Positions 26,985 through 35,579 of a DNA stretch of 64,000 nucleotides are shown piece by piece. The translations under genes were made by a program, and so were the position numbers. The notes beneath the pieces were generated by a model. That model worked only from the letters and a program-made list of their open reading frames with translations, had not been told where the DNA came from and ran no database searches. The stretch comes from Nitrospira sp. GTDB taxonomy: Bacteria; Nitrospirota; Nitrospiria; Nitrospirales; Nitrospiraceae. Every line of letters begins with the position of its first letter. Position 1 is the stretch's first letter. The stretch covers positions 289,258 to 353,257 of the forward strand of contig JARFXQ010000002.1 in assembly GCA_029194725.1 (NCBI GenBank), in the 5' to 3' direction.

Positions 26985-26998
26985 GCAATCGGCGTGCC
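26985..26998 (-). promoter_or_regulatory. Sigma-54 (-24/-12) promoter of the multicopper oxidase
   Basis: On the minus strand the sequence reads GGCACGCCGATTGC. It matches the sigma-54 core GGCACG-N4-TTGC exactly, with the required 10-bp spacing between the GG and GC dinucleotides. It points toward the giant oxidase gene, whose start is about 350 bp downstream, leaving a long leader. Two dyad sites lie 52 and 168 bp upstream, where enhancer-binding proteins usually bind. Confidence 0.7.
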
Positions 26999-27049
26999 TT
27001 TCCGCAGCAACAGGCCAATCTGCACCAATTCTTTTCGTTGTAACGCGGA

Positions 27050-27067
27050 GTTACAGAATGTTGGACG
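27050..27067 (-). promoter_or_regulatory. Enhancer-like site A' (imperfect)
   Basis: Plus-strand sequence GTTACAGAATGTTGGACG. Its right half (ATGTTGGAC) equals that of site A at 27166, and TTGGACR is shared. It lies 52 bp upstream of the -24/-12 element of the oxidase gene, and its centre is 116 bp from that of site A. It is the weakest of the four sites. Confidence 0.4.
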
Positions 27068-27165
27068 TTAGTGAAGGCATCATCTCGTTTTGATGAATTC
27101 TTCTACGGAATCAGACAACAACGGGGCTCTCAATGTGACTATCGCGACAAATCAATGCGTTATGC

Positions 27166-27183
27166 TGTCTAAGATGTTGGACA
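27166..27183 (-). promoter_or_regulatory. Enhancer-like dyad site A
   Basis: Plus-strand sequence TGTCTAAGATGTTGGACA is an interrupted dyad (TGTC-N10-GACA). It shares TCTAAG and TGGACA with sites B (28259) and C (28325). It lies about 170 bp upstream of the sigma-54-type promoter of the oxidase gene. Presumed ligand is the Fis-type activator encoded at 28384-29793. Confidence 0.55.
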
Positions 27184-27309
27184 GTGTCTAGCAGCAAACT
27201 GGGGCATGACGGGGCAGGGTTCGAAGCGCTACGTTGGAGTAATAGCCTCCGCCCTCGTCTTTTCATGGAGGGGCTCCCTCTCATCCCCACTCAACCACAA
27301 CTCGTTCGT

Positions 27310-27816
27310 TCACGCGGTCGCCTTCTCGATATGCAGGTTCGGACACCAGTCCACTTCTGCGTGGCGGGCTAATTCCATGAGCTGAATCGGAACCGGACCG
27401 GCGGCTCGATCGCGCGATACTCCCACACATCGTGAACAAATAAATTGACAGTGAGACAGACAGGATCGATCAGGACAGCCTCCGTCGGCACCAACTTTGG
27501 CCGACTGCCGAAGACAATAGGTAACCGGGTCCGGGGCATCGAGACTCCGGCGATAGCAGAGGAGGGCGACATAAAAGTTGATTCGACTCATGACCGATCT
27601 ACCGTCGAGCCTGATCCGGACATCGTGTAGGTCCCAGGCTTCCTCGATCAACCGTACAACGGGCTCGACCGCCTTTGGGAAATCCTCGAAGAGGGCAACG
27701 TACAGTGTGCCCTCTTCATCGGCCTCTGCGTCGCAGGCCGGGGCCATTCAGACCAGCCGGAGCAAAGCTGGAGCTTCGACCACCTGCGCCTCAGGAATCG
27801 TGATTGAAAGACGCAT
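27310..27816 (-). pseudogene. Cysteine-rich conserved protein split by an in-frame TGA
   Basis: A well-placed GGGAG ribosome-binding site precedes ATG 27816, but the frame meets TGA at 27748-27750 after 22 residues (MRLSITIPEAQVVEAPALLR...). The next codon is ATG and the same frame continues for 145 residues to 27310. The joined product (168 residues) reads as one domain: an acidic start, FPKAVEPVVRLIEEAWDLHDVR, then a cysteine-rich segment (CPDRSCLSHCQFICSRC) and EVDWCPNLHIEKA. The cysteines could bind a metal or Fe-S cluster. Options are a recent nonsense mutation, re-initiation at the adjacent ATG, or UGA recoding. A sigma-54-like promoter and two dyads lie upstream. I do not recognise the family. 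Confidence 0.6.
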
Positions 27817-28158
27817 CGCCGGCTCCCGCGAGGAATTGTCCTGTTGGATGATCCGACATCGCTTCGGCCCGCGATGCCGTGGCTTAGCTGATCGAGGCCC
27901 GTTCCGCCCTCATCCCGTGCATCATGGCAGCTGGCCCGAAGCACGCGAAGGCGTCCTTCAAGTTTGAGAATGCCCGGTGAAACGGCCCTATTTCTTGATC
28001 AGTCACATATTGCAACGTGAGCACGATCCGTTCTTATCGAGGCCCGCGGGATTTGTCAGGCAGTGACGGTGAAACTTCCTCATGCCAAGCCCTGAGCCAT
28101 TTGCAGAGGGTAAATCTGTTTCTCAGTCAAACAGCTCAACGACTGCTGTGTGAGATGA

Positions 28159-28172
28159 GCAAGGTTCGTGCG
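28159..28172 (-). promoter_or_regulatory. Sigma-54-like promoter of the cysteine-rich gene
   Basis: Minus-strand sequence CGCACGAACCTTGC matches GGCACG-N4-TTGC except for the first G of the -24 pair. It is oriented toward the cysteine-rich gene (start 27816), leaving a leader of about 330 nt, similar to that of the oxidase gene. Dyad sites B and C lie 87 and 153 bp upstream. Confidence 0.5.
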
Positions 28173-28258
28173 CGGGAATCAAGATCGAGCATTGGCATTG
28201 AGTGAAGCGGCAATCCTGAACATCTTCATCCGGTCAGGATCGTTTCTGCGGGCCAGAA

Positions 28259-28276
28259 AATCTAAGCATCTGGACA
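28259..28276 (-). promoter_or_regulatory. Enhancer-like site B
   Basis: Plus-strand sequence AATCTAAGCATCTGGACA shares TCTAAG and TGGACA, at the same spacing, with site A. It lies between the end of the sigma-54 activator gene and the cysteine-rich gene, 87 bp upstream of the -24/-12-like element. Confidence 0.5.
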
Positions 28277-28324
28277 GTTCCGGCATACAGGAGGGCCCTT
28301 GTTCAAGATTCCAATGGGTTGGAC

Positions 28325-28342
28325 TATCTAGAGTCCTGGACA
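28325..28342 (-). promoter_or_regulatory. Enhancer-like site C
   Basis: Plus-strand sequence TATCTAGAGTCCTGGACA shares TCTA and TGGACA, at the same spacing, with sites A and B. Its centre is 66 bp from that of site B, and it starts 42 bp downstream of the stop codon of the activator gene. Confidence 0.5.
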
Positions 28343-28383
28343 GTTGCGACCGGGGAAAGAGGCGGAAAGGGGCAGACAAACGG

Positions 28384-29793
28384 CTATTCGATACTATAGG
28401 CACGAAGCTTGTTGTACAGGCTCGCTCGGCTGATCTTGAGTAGTTTGGCGGCTTTCAATCGGTTTCCTGCGGTCTTCTGCAACGCGTCCATGATCCGAGA
28501 GCGCTCGGTCTGGACCATAGCCCCGCGTGAGGCCGACCGTAAACTTTCGTCTTCAGCAATGACGCCACCTGAAACCAGGTCATCGCACACAAGCCATGGC
28601 CCGGTGGTCGTCACCACGGCCCGTTCGATGTAATGCTGCAATTGTCGGACATTGCCGGGCCAAGGGGCGTCACTCAGAGCCCGCATCGTTTTCTCAGCAA
28701 CCTGCCGCACCACTTGGTGGTGCCGAAGGCACGAAGCGGCGACGAAGTGTTGGACCAACAGCGGGATGTCTTCTCGCCGTTCCCGAAGCGCCGGCAAATA
28801 GAGAGGCAACACAGCTAGTCGATAGTACAGATCCTGTCGAAAGGTCTTGGCCCTCACCAGGTCGGCCAGATCCTTGTTCGTAGCAGAGATGACCCGCGCA
28901 TGGATCTTCAGCGATCGTGTTCCACCCACGGGCTTGATCTCGCCCTCTTGTAGGACGCGGAGCAACTTCGCTTGAAAGGTCGGCGTGGTATCGGCAATCT
29001 CATCAAGAAAAATTGTTCCTCTTTCGGCCTCCTCGAACAGGCCGCGCTTGTTTGCCACCGCCCCGGTGAAGGCTCCTTTGACATGCCCAAACAGTTCGCT
29101 TTCGAGCAGCGTCTCGGGCAACGAACCGCAATCAATCACGACAAATGGTCGATCCCTCCGGTTGCTGAGCCCATGAATTGTTTTCGCCAGGAGTTCTTTT
29201 CCTGTTCCGCTCTCCCCTTGAATGAGGACGGCCGCCGAACTGTCCGCCACCAAGCTGGTCATGTCGAAAAGCTGCTGCATGGCCGGACTCCGGCCGATCA
29301 GGTCGCCCAGCGATTCTCGCACGGCAGAGGGGGGGTGTTCTGTTTCCGCCGACGTCACCTCTCGCGTCGTCGGAACCGGCTCCTTCTTAAACAGCACCAG
29401 CATGGAGCCGACCTCGCCCCGACTCGAAGCCAAGGGAAACGCCTGCCTCATCCCGCAGGCCGTGCCGTCTCCTCCACTCGAACAAGACACGCATTCCACC
29501 CCAGGCGCCTCAAACACCTTTATGGCCGGACAGGTCCCGCAAGGGTCCGTCCGGTGCGCGAACGCTTCGTAGCACTTGGCATGAGATCGGTTAGTTCTTG
29601 CAGCCTGCTCCTCGGACCACGCGGCCTCGTTCGCGTACACGACGTTGAACGATCGGTCCATGACCGCCACACGGTCGGACAGTCCCTGTGCTAATTGCAT
29701 AATCGCTTCAATTCGCGCGGCAATGATGGGATCGATCGACAAGGCTGCCGCGGGGATTTGTGCGTCAGACACGATTGAGTCGCTCCTCGACAT
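28384..29793 (-). CDS. PAS - AAA+ - Fis sigma-54-dependent activator with cysteine cluster
   Basis: The 469-residue protein has an N-terminal PAS-like sensor (about 25-140) with six cysteines (74, 85, 88, 101, 104, 113; segments [21 protein letters not shown]). The AAA+ domain (about 160-390) has Walker A GESGTGKE and an intact sigma-54-contacting GAFTGA loop. The C-terminal Fis-type helix-turn-helix (about 430-469) contains [16 protein letters not shown]. It should bind enhancers and open sigma-54 promoters. The cysteines suggest metal, Fe-S or redox sensing. The repeated dyads beside it and upstream of the giant oxidase are plausible targets. A stand-alone receiver and PAS kinase follow upstream on the same strand. 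Confidence 0.9.
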   Translation of the reverse strand: MSRSDSIVSDAQIPAAALSIDPIIAARIEAIMQLAQGLSDRVAVMDRSFNVVYANEAAWSEEQAARTNRSHAKCYEAFAHRTDPCGTCPAIKVFEAPGVECVSCSSGGDGTACGMRQAFPLASSRGEVGSMLVLFKKEPVPTTREVTSAETEHPPSAVRESLGDLIGRSPAMQQLFDMTSLVADSSAAVLIQGESGTGKELLAKTIHGLSNRRDRPFVVIDCGSLPETLLESELFGHVKGAFTGAVANKRGLFEEAERGTIFLDEIADTTPTFQAKLLRVLQEGEIKPVGGTRSLKIHARVISATNKDLADLVRAKTFRQDLYYRLAVLPLYLPALRERREDIPLLVQHFVAASCLRHHQVVRQVAEKTMRALSDAPWPGNVRQLQHYIERAVVTTTGPWLVCDDLVSGGVIAEDESLRSASRGAMVQTERSRIMDALQKTAGNRLKAAKLLKISRASLYNKLRAYSIE

Positions 29794-29886
29794 GAAGAGC
29801 TTAAGGAATGGGGTTGATGGTCTATTGCATGAAAATGAAGGTCGCGAGCGAATTCATCGGAGTTTCTTCTTTTCCCTCATGCGCCA

Positions 29887-30285
29887 TCAACTCTCAGCTC
29901 CCCGCTTGTGGTCGAGCAATTGTTGCACACAGTGTTTGAGGTCTGCAATGCGGACCGGCTTGTCGAAGTAGGCGCTCGCACCAGCTTTCACCACCTGCGC
30001 TTTCAGTACCGCATCGCCGAACGCAGTAATGACGACAATCGGACACTTGGGCGCCACCGTCCGGAGGCGGCTGATGTAATCATCCCCTCCCGCCGGCATC
30101 CGCAAGTCGGTAAGAATCAGATCTGGGACGGATTGCAGAACCTCCAGAAATGCCTCGTCTCCATTCCTCGCCTCACGCAGCTGATACCCCATCCCGCAAA
30201 ACTCATCGCACAGCAAATTGCGCATCTCTCGGTCGTCTTCGACGATCAGAACCCTCGCTGCTGTTCTGTTTTCCGCCAGCGCCAT
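29887..30285 (-). CDS. Single-domain response regulator
   Basis: From ATG 30285 (preceded by GGAGG) the product is about 132 residues long and is almost entirely one receiver domain. The acidic pair is in LIVEDDREMR, the phospho-acceptor Asp in LILTDLRMPAGG, and the signalling Lys in YFDKPVR. No output domain is present. An alternative start lies 39 bp upstream. It lies between the PAS kinase gene and the sigma-54 activator gene and probably shuttles phosphate or acts by protein contact. Confidence 0.85.
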   Translation of the reverse strand: MALAENRTAARVLIVEDDREMRNLLCDEFCGMGYQLREARNGDEAFLEVLQSVPDLILTDLRMPAGGDDYISRLRTVAPKCPIVVITAFGDAVLKAQVVKAGASAYFDKPVRIADLKHCVQQLLDHKRGAES

Positions 30286-30482
30286 CCTCTTTTCCCTCCC
30301 TAACTTGACTCCATCAGGATACATATTATGTGGCTACAAGCAAAGAAGATGCCGATTAGCGGGTAACCAGGATGCCCCTGAATTCAAGGGGTCCTAAGGA
30401 TGACGAATGTAGACAAACCTACAGTGGCGAGAAACACCACGATCTGAAAGAAACAGGCCGGTGCAAGATGCTACAGTGCTGC

Positions 30483-31994
30483 CTACTGACTCATTGGCAG
30501 CAACACGGTAAAGCTGGTTCCGTTCCCTTCCTCGCTCTCTACAGCAATGGAACCTTGATGTTCTTCAATGATCCCCTTCACCACGGTCAACCCTAAGCCG
30601 GTTCCTTTCCCGAACTCCTTCGTCGTAAAGAAGGGATCATAGATCTTCTTGATGACCTCCGACGGAATTCCGTGACCAGTATCAGCGATCGTGAGTTTCA
30701 CCATCGCCTGCTCCGGCTCCAAACCGACTCGAAGCGTGCCTCCTTCCGGCATGGCATGAACGGCATTCATGATGAGGTTGAGCAAGACTTGGCTTATCTG
30801 ATCCGCGTCAGCCAGCACCATGGGGCAAGGGTCGGCCATCCTCATTTCGACTTGAATCTGATTTGTTGCGAGACGCTCCTGAAACATCTCCATGCTGTCT
30901 TCAATCACTTTTCTTACGTCAAGTGGAACCCGCCGCGGAGCTTTGCGTCGTGCAAACGAGAGCAGCTGATTCATCACCCGCGTAATCCGCTCGACCTGCG
31001 TAATGATCGTCTGAAGGCCTCGTTTGATCGGCTCCTCGGTCACGCGATCCATCAGATATTCAGCCCGACCAAGAATCACGTTCATCGGCGTCCCGATTTC
31101 GTGCGCCATGCCGGACGCCAACGTCCCAAGTTCCGCGACCCGCTCAGTCCTCCGCAATTGCTCTTGAAGCCGTTTCCTCTCGCTGACATCGCGAAGCATG
31201 ATCAGAATTGCCGGTCCCTCTTCGTCAACGAATCGGGCGCCACTGACTTCTACCTCCACGATCCTTCCGTCGAGCGTTTCGATTCTCTCCTCGAGCATGG
31301 GCACTTGCGTCCCTCCTTCAAACAGGTCGTGGATCCGCTGTCGAACGATGTCCTGGTCATCGGCATAGAACAGGTCCATGGGCGACTTTCCGAGGATCTC
31401 CTCGGCCTTCACCGCCCCGAACAGCTTGATAGCCTGGTCATTGGCAAAGATGATCCGGTTGCCCCGGTTCACGAGGATCGCATAGGGCGAGATGGCGATC
31501 AGCCGCCGGTAACGTTCTTCGCTTTGCCTCAGCAAGTGTTCAGCACGCTTGCGTTCGGTGATGTCTCGAAGAATGACGGTATAGTATGTTTGTCCCTCTA
31601 CGACGATGTGCGAAATAGCGGCCTCAATGGGAAACTCTTCACCATCGGCTCGAAGCCCCGACACGGAACCTAAGCGACCCATCTTCCGACTCGTGACACC
31701 GGAGTGCCCGAAATCCTGAACATGGTGATGGTGCGCCTCGCGGAAGCTGGCTGGCAAGAACCGATCAAGCGGCCGGCCGATGGCATCCTCGATAGAACAA
31801 CCGAACATCCGTTCGGCGGCCCGGTTGAACAACACCACTCGCTGATCCTCGTTTACGGTGATGATCGCATCCATCGCCGATTCAACGATGCCTTCCAGCC
31901 TCAGCTGGCTGACGAGCAGCTGTTGTTCAGCCTTTTGACGTTCGACCAGAGCGTCACCTTCATCTGATGTCGATTGCGCCTCGTGTCTCTTCAT
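30483..31994 (-). CDS. Soluble PAS-PAS histidine kinase
   Basis: The 503-residue protein has two PAS domains (about 30-145 and 160-275). A HisKA domain follows with the phospho-acceptor His298 in SGMAHEIGTPMN, then an HATPase domain (about 390-500, DTGHGIP and GTGLGL boxes). No transmembrane helices are seen, so it senses a cytoplasmic signal. The HEIGTP form is typical of NtrB/AtoS-type kinases that partner NtrC-type regulators, and the NtrC-type gene lies directly upstream on the same strand (157 bp). These two probably form a pair, with the single receiver as an additional acceptor. Confidence 0.9.
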   Translation of the reverse strand: MKRHEAQSTSDEGDALVERQKAEQQLLVSQLRLEGIVESAMDAIITVNEDQRVVLFNRAAERMFGCSIEDAIGRPLDRFLPASFREAHHHHVQDFGHSGVTSRKMGRLGSVSGLRADGEEFPIEAAISHIVVEGQTYYTVILRDITERKRAEHLLRQSEERYRRLIAISPYAILVNRGNRIIFANDQAIKLFGAVKAEEILGKSPMDLFYADDQDIVRQRIHDLFEGGTQVPMLEERIETLDGRIVEVEVSGARFVDEEGPAILIMLRDVSERKRLQEQLRRTERVAELGTLASGMAHEIGTPMNVILGRAEYLMDRVTEEPIKRGLQTIITQVERITRVMNQLLSFARRKAPRRVPLDVRKVIEDSMEMFQERLATNQIQVEMRMADPCPMVLADADQISQVLLNLIMNAVHAMPEGGTLRVGLEPEQAMVKLTIADTGHGIPSEVIKKIYDPFFTTKEFGKGTGLGLTVVKGIIEEHQGSIAVESEEGNGTSFTVLLPMSQ

Positions 31995-32151
31995 CGCTGG
32001 TTCCTCAATAGGGCGCCACGGTCATCCTTCGATGATGTGTGCTTCGACGGGTTTGTCTTGCGCTCGCGTACTCGTCCATAGCATGGTGCGTTCGGCGTCA
32101 CCGGCCGCAGTTGGTGTGCGATCTCGCCTTACCATCACCAAAAGACACGCG

Positions 32152-33531
32152 TCACTCCTCCGGATGGAGCTTGCCCTCGATCTCGGCGAGTTTACGATAC
32201 AGGGTCTTGCGGTCGATGCCAAGGGCATGGGCGGCCTGATATTTATTGCCTCCCGTCTTTTCAAGGATCTTCTTGATGTACTCTTTCTCGAGTTCATGCA
32301 AGGGCAGCGTGTGCTCGGCTGCTTCATCCAGGACACGCCGGTCACCACGGGCTCCTTGCACCGCCGAAGGCAGATCATCCGGTGAAATCTTCTCCCCCCG
32401 GCTGAGCGTCACAGCCCGTTCAACGACATTTTCCAGCTCTCGCACGTTACCGGGCCAGGCATAGTCCATCAAGATCGCCATGGCGGCCTCACCGACACCC
32501 TTGACCTCTTTCCCGCGAGCTTCCCCGCATTTTCTGAGAAAGGCCTCCACCAGGAGAGGAATGTCCTCGCGCCGTTCCCGGAGCGGCGGTAACTTCAGCT
32601 CGATCACGTTGAGTCGATAATAGAGGTCTTCGCGGAATCGCCTGTTCTTCACTTCCTCACTGAGATTCAGATTGGTGGCCGCGATGATGCGCACATCCAC
32701 CGAGATCCGCTTGGTCGCTCCCACCCGCCGGATCTCCTTTTCCTGGATCGCGCGAAGAATCTTGGCCTGAAGCATGAGCGGGAGCTCACTGATCTCATCC
32801 AGAAACAGCGTGCCTTTCTGCGCCTCTTCGAACAATCCTCGCTTGTCCATCTTCGCGTCGGTAAAGGCGCCTCTCATGTGGCCGAACAGTTCGCTCTCCA
32901 GGAGTTGCTCAGGAATCGCCGCACAGTTGACCGGAATAAAGGGAGCATCCTTTCTGTCACTATTGTAGTGAATGGCTTTGGCAACCAATTCTTTCCCAGT
33001 GCCGCTTTCTCCCGTGATGAGCACGTTGGTCGGACTATCGGCCACGCGCCTGATAAGATCGAACACTGCCTGGATTGCCTTGCTCTTCCCCAAGATATGG
33101 TGAAAGCTGTATTCCTTGCGGACTTCTCTCCTGAGCCGGTTGACTTCCCGCCGTAACGCCGCTTCCCTCATCACCCGTTCGACGACCCGGATCAATTCGT
33201 CTTTCTTGATCGGCTTGGTGAGGTAGTCGCTCGCCCCGTGCTTCATGGATTCGACCGCCGTTTCCACTGACCCAAACGCGGTCATGAGGATGACGTTGAT
33301 ATCGGGATGGTCTCGTTTGATATGGGTCAGCAACTCAAGCCCCTGCATGCCTTTCATGCGAAGATCTGTGAGGACGACCGCATGATCCGTTTCGGTCAAT
33401 CGCTTCAGAGCTTCGTCACCGCTACCGGCCATCGAGACCTGATGACCCCGGGCTTTCAGCATGTCATAGGCCAATTCACGCATGTCGGCGTCGTCATCGA
33501 CGACGAGGATCGCTCGCCATTCTTCAGTCAT
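32152..33531 (-). CDS. NtrC-type response regulator with GAFTDA loop
   Basis: The 459-residue protein has a receiver domain (about 6-120, phospho-acceptor Asp56 in VVLTDLRMKG), an AAA+ domain (about 145-375, Walker A GESGTGKE at 174-181) and a C-terminal Fis-type helix-turn-helix (about 420-455, AAHALGIDRKTLYRKL). The sigma-54-contacting loop reads GAFTDA (221-226) instead of GAFTGA. This substitution occurs in some family members, so activation of sigma-54 may still be possible. It lies 157 bp upstream of the PAS histidine kinase gene and is its likely cognate regulator. Confidence 0.92.
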   Translation of the reverse strand: MTEEWRAILVVDDDADMRELAYDMLKARGHQVSMAGSGDEALKRLTETDHAVVLTDLRMKGMQGLELLTHIKRDHPDINVILMTAFGSVETAVESMKHGASDYLTKPIKKDELIRVVERVMREAALRREVNRLRREVRKEYSFHHILGKSKAIQAVFDLIRRVADSPTNVLITGESGTGKELVAKAIHYNSDRKDAPFIPVNCAAIPEQLLESELFGHMRGAFTDAKMDKRGLFEEAQKGTLFLDEISELPLMLQAKILRAIQEKEIRRVGATKRISVDVRIIAATNLNLSEEVKNRRFREDLYYRLNVIELKLPPLRERREDIPLLVEAFLRKCGEARGKEVKGVGEAAMAILMDYAWPGNVRELENVVERAVTLSRGEKISPDDLPSAVQGARGDRRVLDEAAEHTLPLHELEKEYIKKILEKTGGNKYQAAHALGIDRKTLYRKLAEIEGKLHPEE

Positions 33532-33805
33532 GCAGCACCTACGAACCTTGAAAGAGGATAAGCTTGCCTTGAAGCGAGCCCTACCTTATTGACCCAGATT
33601 GCCACGGTCCGCCTCGCTGATTGATGAATTATGCCCCATCTCAGGTCCGTTCGGCATCCTTACACTGAGCTGAGGCAAGGTCAGGGCCAAAAAGAGTGGG
33701 CGTCTCGAATACCGGAAGGACTGAACCGGCAGCCTGATGAAGGGGCCGAGCCGCTGAAACCGCTAAACGGCCTATTCCTTGCCGACTAAAGTCAATGACT
33801 TCGCC

Positions 33806-34921
33806 TTAGACGGATAATGGCAGAGTGAAGCTGAATGAGGATCCGTTTCCCGGAACTGATGTCACCCAAATGCGTCCCTTATGGGCTTCGACGATCCATT
33901 TGGCGATAAAAAGACCAAGGCCAAGCCCCTGACGATCGGCAACATTGAGCTGCGAGAACCTTTCAAAAATTCGCGCCTGTGCCTCCACTGAGATCCCCGG
34001 CCCGTTGTCGGTTACCGACACTTCAATGAAAGTCTCTTGTTTGCGCGCAGACAGCTCAATGACGCCCCCATTGGGTGTAAACTTTAGTGAATTGTCGATC
34101 AGGTTGGACAACACTTGAAGAATTCTATCGTGGTCGATGTCAACGAATAGGGGCTCATCGCCTGCATCAATCCTCATGGCAAGCGCCTGATTTGACGCGA
34201 GTGGGGCAAAGAGTTCACGACATTCTCGTAACAGATCTCGAAGATCGACTCTTGCAAGGTGGAGCGTAAGTTTGCCTTGGGCCATTCGCTCTACATCAAG
34301 GAGATCGCTTATCATTCGACCCATGGCGTCTGCGCTCTGTTGGATTCGTCCAAGGTGTTCTAGAAGCCTACCAGTCTCGCCGCTGGAAAGGTTTTTTCGC
34401 ATCAAACGCGCGCTGATCGTAATAGCCGCGAGGAGGTTCTTTAGATCGTGACTGACTATGGAGAGAAAGTGTTCCCTCGTAATAAGCTCTTTGTCCTCGT
34501 GGATTCGCTCATCGAGGAGGTTGCTGTCGGTTTGTTGACGTTCATGTTCGAGGAGTGCGTCGACAAGTAATTGTTTTTGAGCTCGCTCCTCTGCGCGAAC
34601 GCGATCCACGGATTGTCGCTCAGCCGCTTGTAATTCGTCACATCGTTCTCGCTCCTCAGACAAGAGTTCATCATCTAACCGTGATAGAAGAGTGTCAGCT
34701 ATTGCACGGAAGTGTTTTTTGTCGTCGTCCAGGGCCTCACGTTGAGTTTCTTTGGCCTGATCAGCGGCATGTCGAATCAAATGGACTTTCTCGCGAGTCT
34801 TTTCTTCGACCTGGTGAAGTGGGTGTGTCAAATATTCATCCGTCTTGTCACGTTCCTCCTCTAAACTCCGGTCGGTCTTCTCTCGCAACTCCTCAGTGGA
34901 TGTTGTTCTCGTAGACTCCAT
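33806..34921 (-). CDS. Soluble histidine kinase with long coiled-coil N-terminus
   Basis: From ATG 34921 the product has about 371 residues. The first about 135 residues are highly charged (Glu, Arg, Lys, Asp repeats) and predicted to form a coiled coil without a recognisable sensor domain. The kinase core has the phospho-acceptor His in SIVSHDLKNLLAAI, a second helix with a DLLDVERMAQGKL signature, and an HATPase domain with DNGPGIS and GLGLGLFIAKWIVE. It resembles phytochrome-like kinases of the SHDLKN class. The upstream start (MIPPLP) lacks a ribosome-binding site. The signal probably arrives through a partner bound to the coiled coil. Confidence 0.85.
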   Translation of the reverse strand: MESTRTTSTEELREKTDRSLEEERDKTDEYLTHPLHQVEEKTREKVHLIRHAADQAKETQREALDDDKKHFRAIADTLLSRLDDELLSEERERCDELQAAERQSVDRVRAEERAQKQLLVDALLEHERQQTDSNLLDERIHEDKELITREHFLSIVSHDLKNLLAAITISARLMRKNLSSGETGRLLEHLGRIQQSADAMGRMISDLLDVERMAQGKLTLHLARVDLRDLLRECRELFAPLASNQALAMRIDAGDEPLFVDIDHDRILQVLSNLIDNSLKFTPNGGVIELSARKQETFIEVSVTDNGPGISVEAQARIFERFSQLNVADRQGLGLGLFIAKWIVEAHKGRIWVTSVPGNGSSFSFTLPLSV

Positions 34922-35246
34922 GGATGGACATTTCTCCTCTTGATGCTCGGGCAATGGCGGGATCATATCACTACGAGAAAGTCAGGCTGAACTTCAGCGT
35001 TCTTGATGACGCAGTATACTAGGTGCCGTCGTTCCAACGTGTCAACAAGCGCGGCAAGCCTCAGGAGGAAGCGCTTAGTCAGTGGCTCCTATCTGATACG
35101 CATACGGGCTGTGGAAATGACGCTGCTATATGTGTGACAGCTGGGCCATCGGAGGATGCCTTGGCTCTACCGCTGTACGGGGCATGGCGCGGACTGTGGC
35201 TCCCCAGCAATTGCGCTCGCTTTCCAGGCAGATGTAGACTGAACAA
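34922..35246. other. Divergent intergenic region, nothing recognised
   Basis: About 325 bp between the minus-strand coiled-coil kinase and the plus-strand small membrane protein. It presumably carries promoters for both. Short frames in it have no family features. No repeat or RNA gene is seen. Confidence 0.4.
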
Positions 35247-35477
35247 ATGACATCTCTCAAAGCTCCGTCATCAACGAATTGGTGGCTGAGGGGCGTCATC
35301 GCCCGATCAGTCGGCATCATCTCCGTTGCCCTTGGATTTGTCATCGGCATGTACGGACTCGATCACCCTGCCTCACCATGGCTTCCGACGGCGCTTGGGT
35401 TGCTCGTGACCGGAATGGTGGCCCAAGGCTATGGGCTGTACTGCTCGATCAAGCGGATGCAGCAACCGAACTTCTGA
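35247..35477 (+). CDS. Small two-helix membrane protein, unknown
   Basis: The 76-residue product has two hydrophobic helices (about 16-36 and 46-68) with a short loop containing HPASPWLPT. Charged residues flank the helices. I recognise no family. The ribosome-binding site is weak, but the composition is clearly that of a membrane protein. It lies about 100 bp upstream of a lipoprotein gene on the same strand. Confidence 0.55.
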   Translation: MTSLKAPSSTNWWLRGVIARSVGIISVALGFVIGMYGLDHPASPWLPTALGLLVTGMVAQGYGLYCSIKRMQQPNF

Positions 35478-35579
35478 TCACGCTTGATCGACCTGCGTGA
35501 TACAGTGGTGGCCGAGGTTGTGGGGACCTCACCCTATCTAGGTAACATGACTCGGGGATTGGCGAAGAAAGGCACCGAG

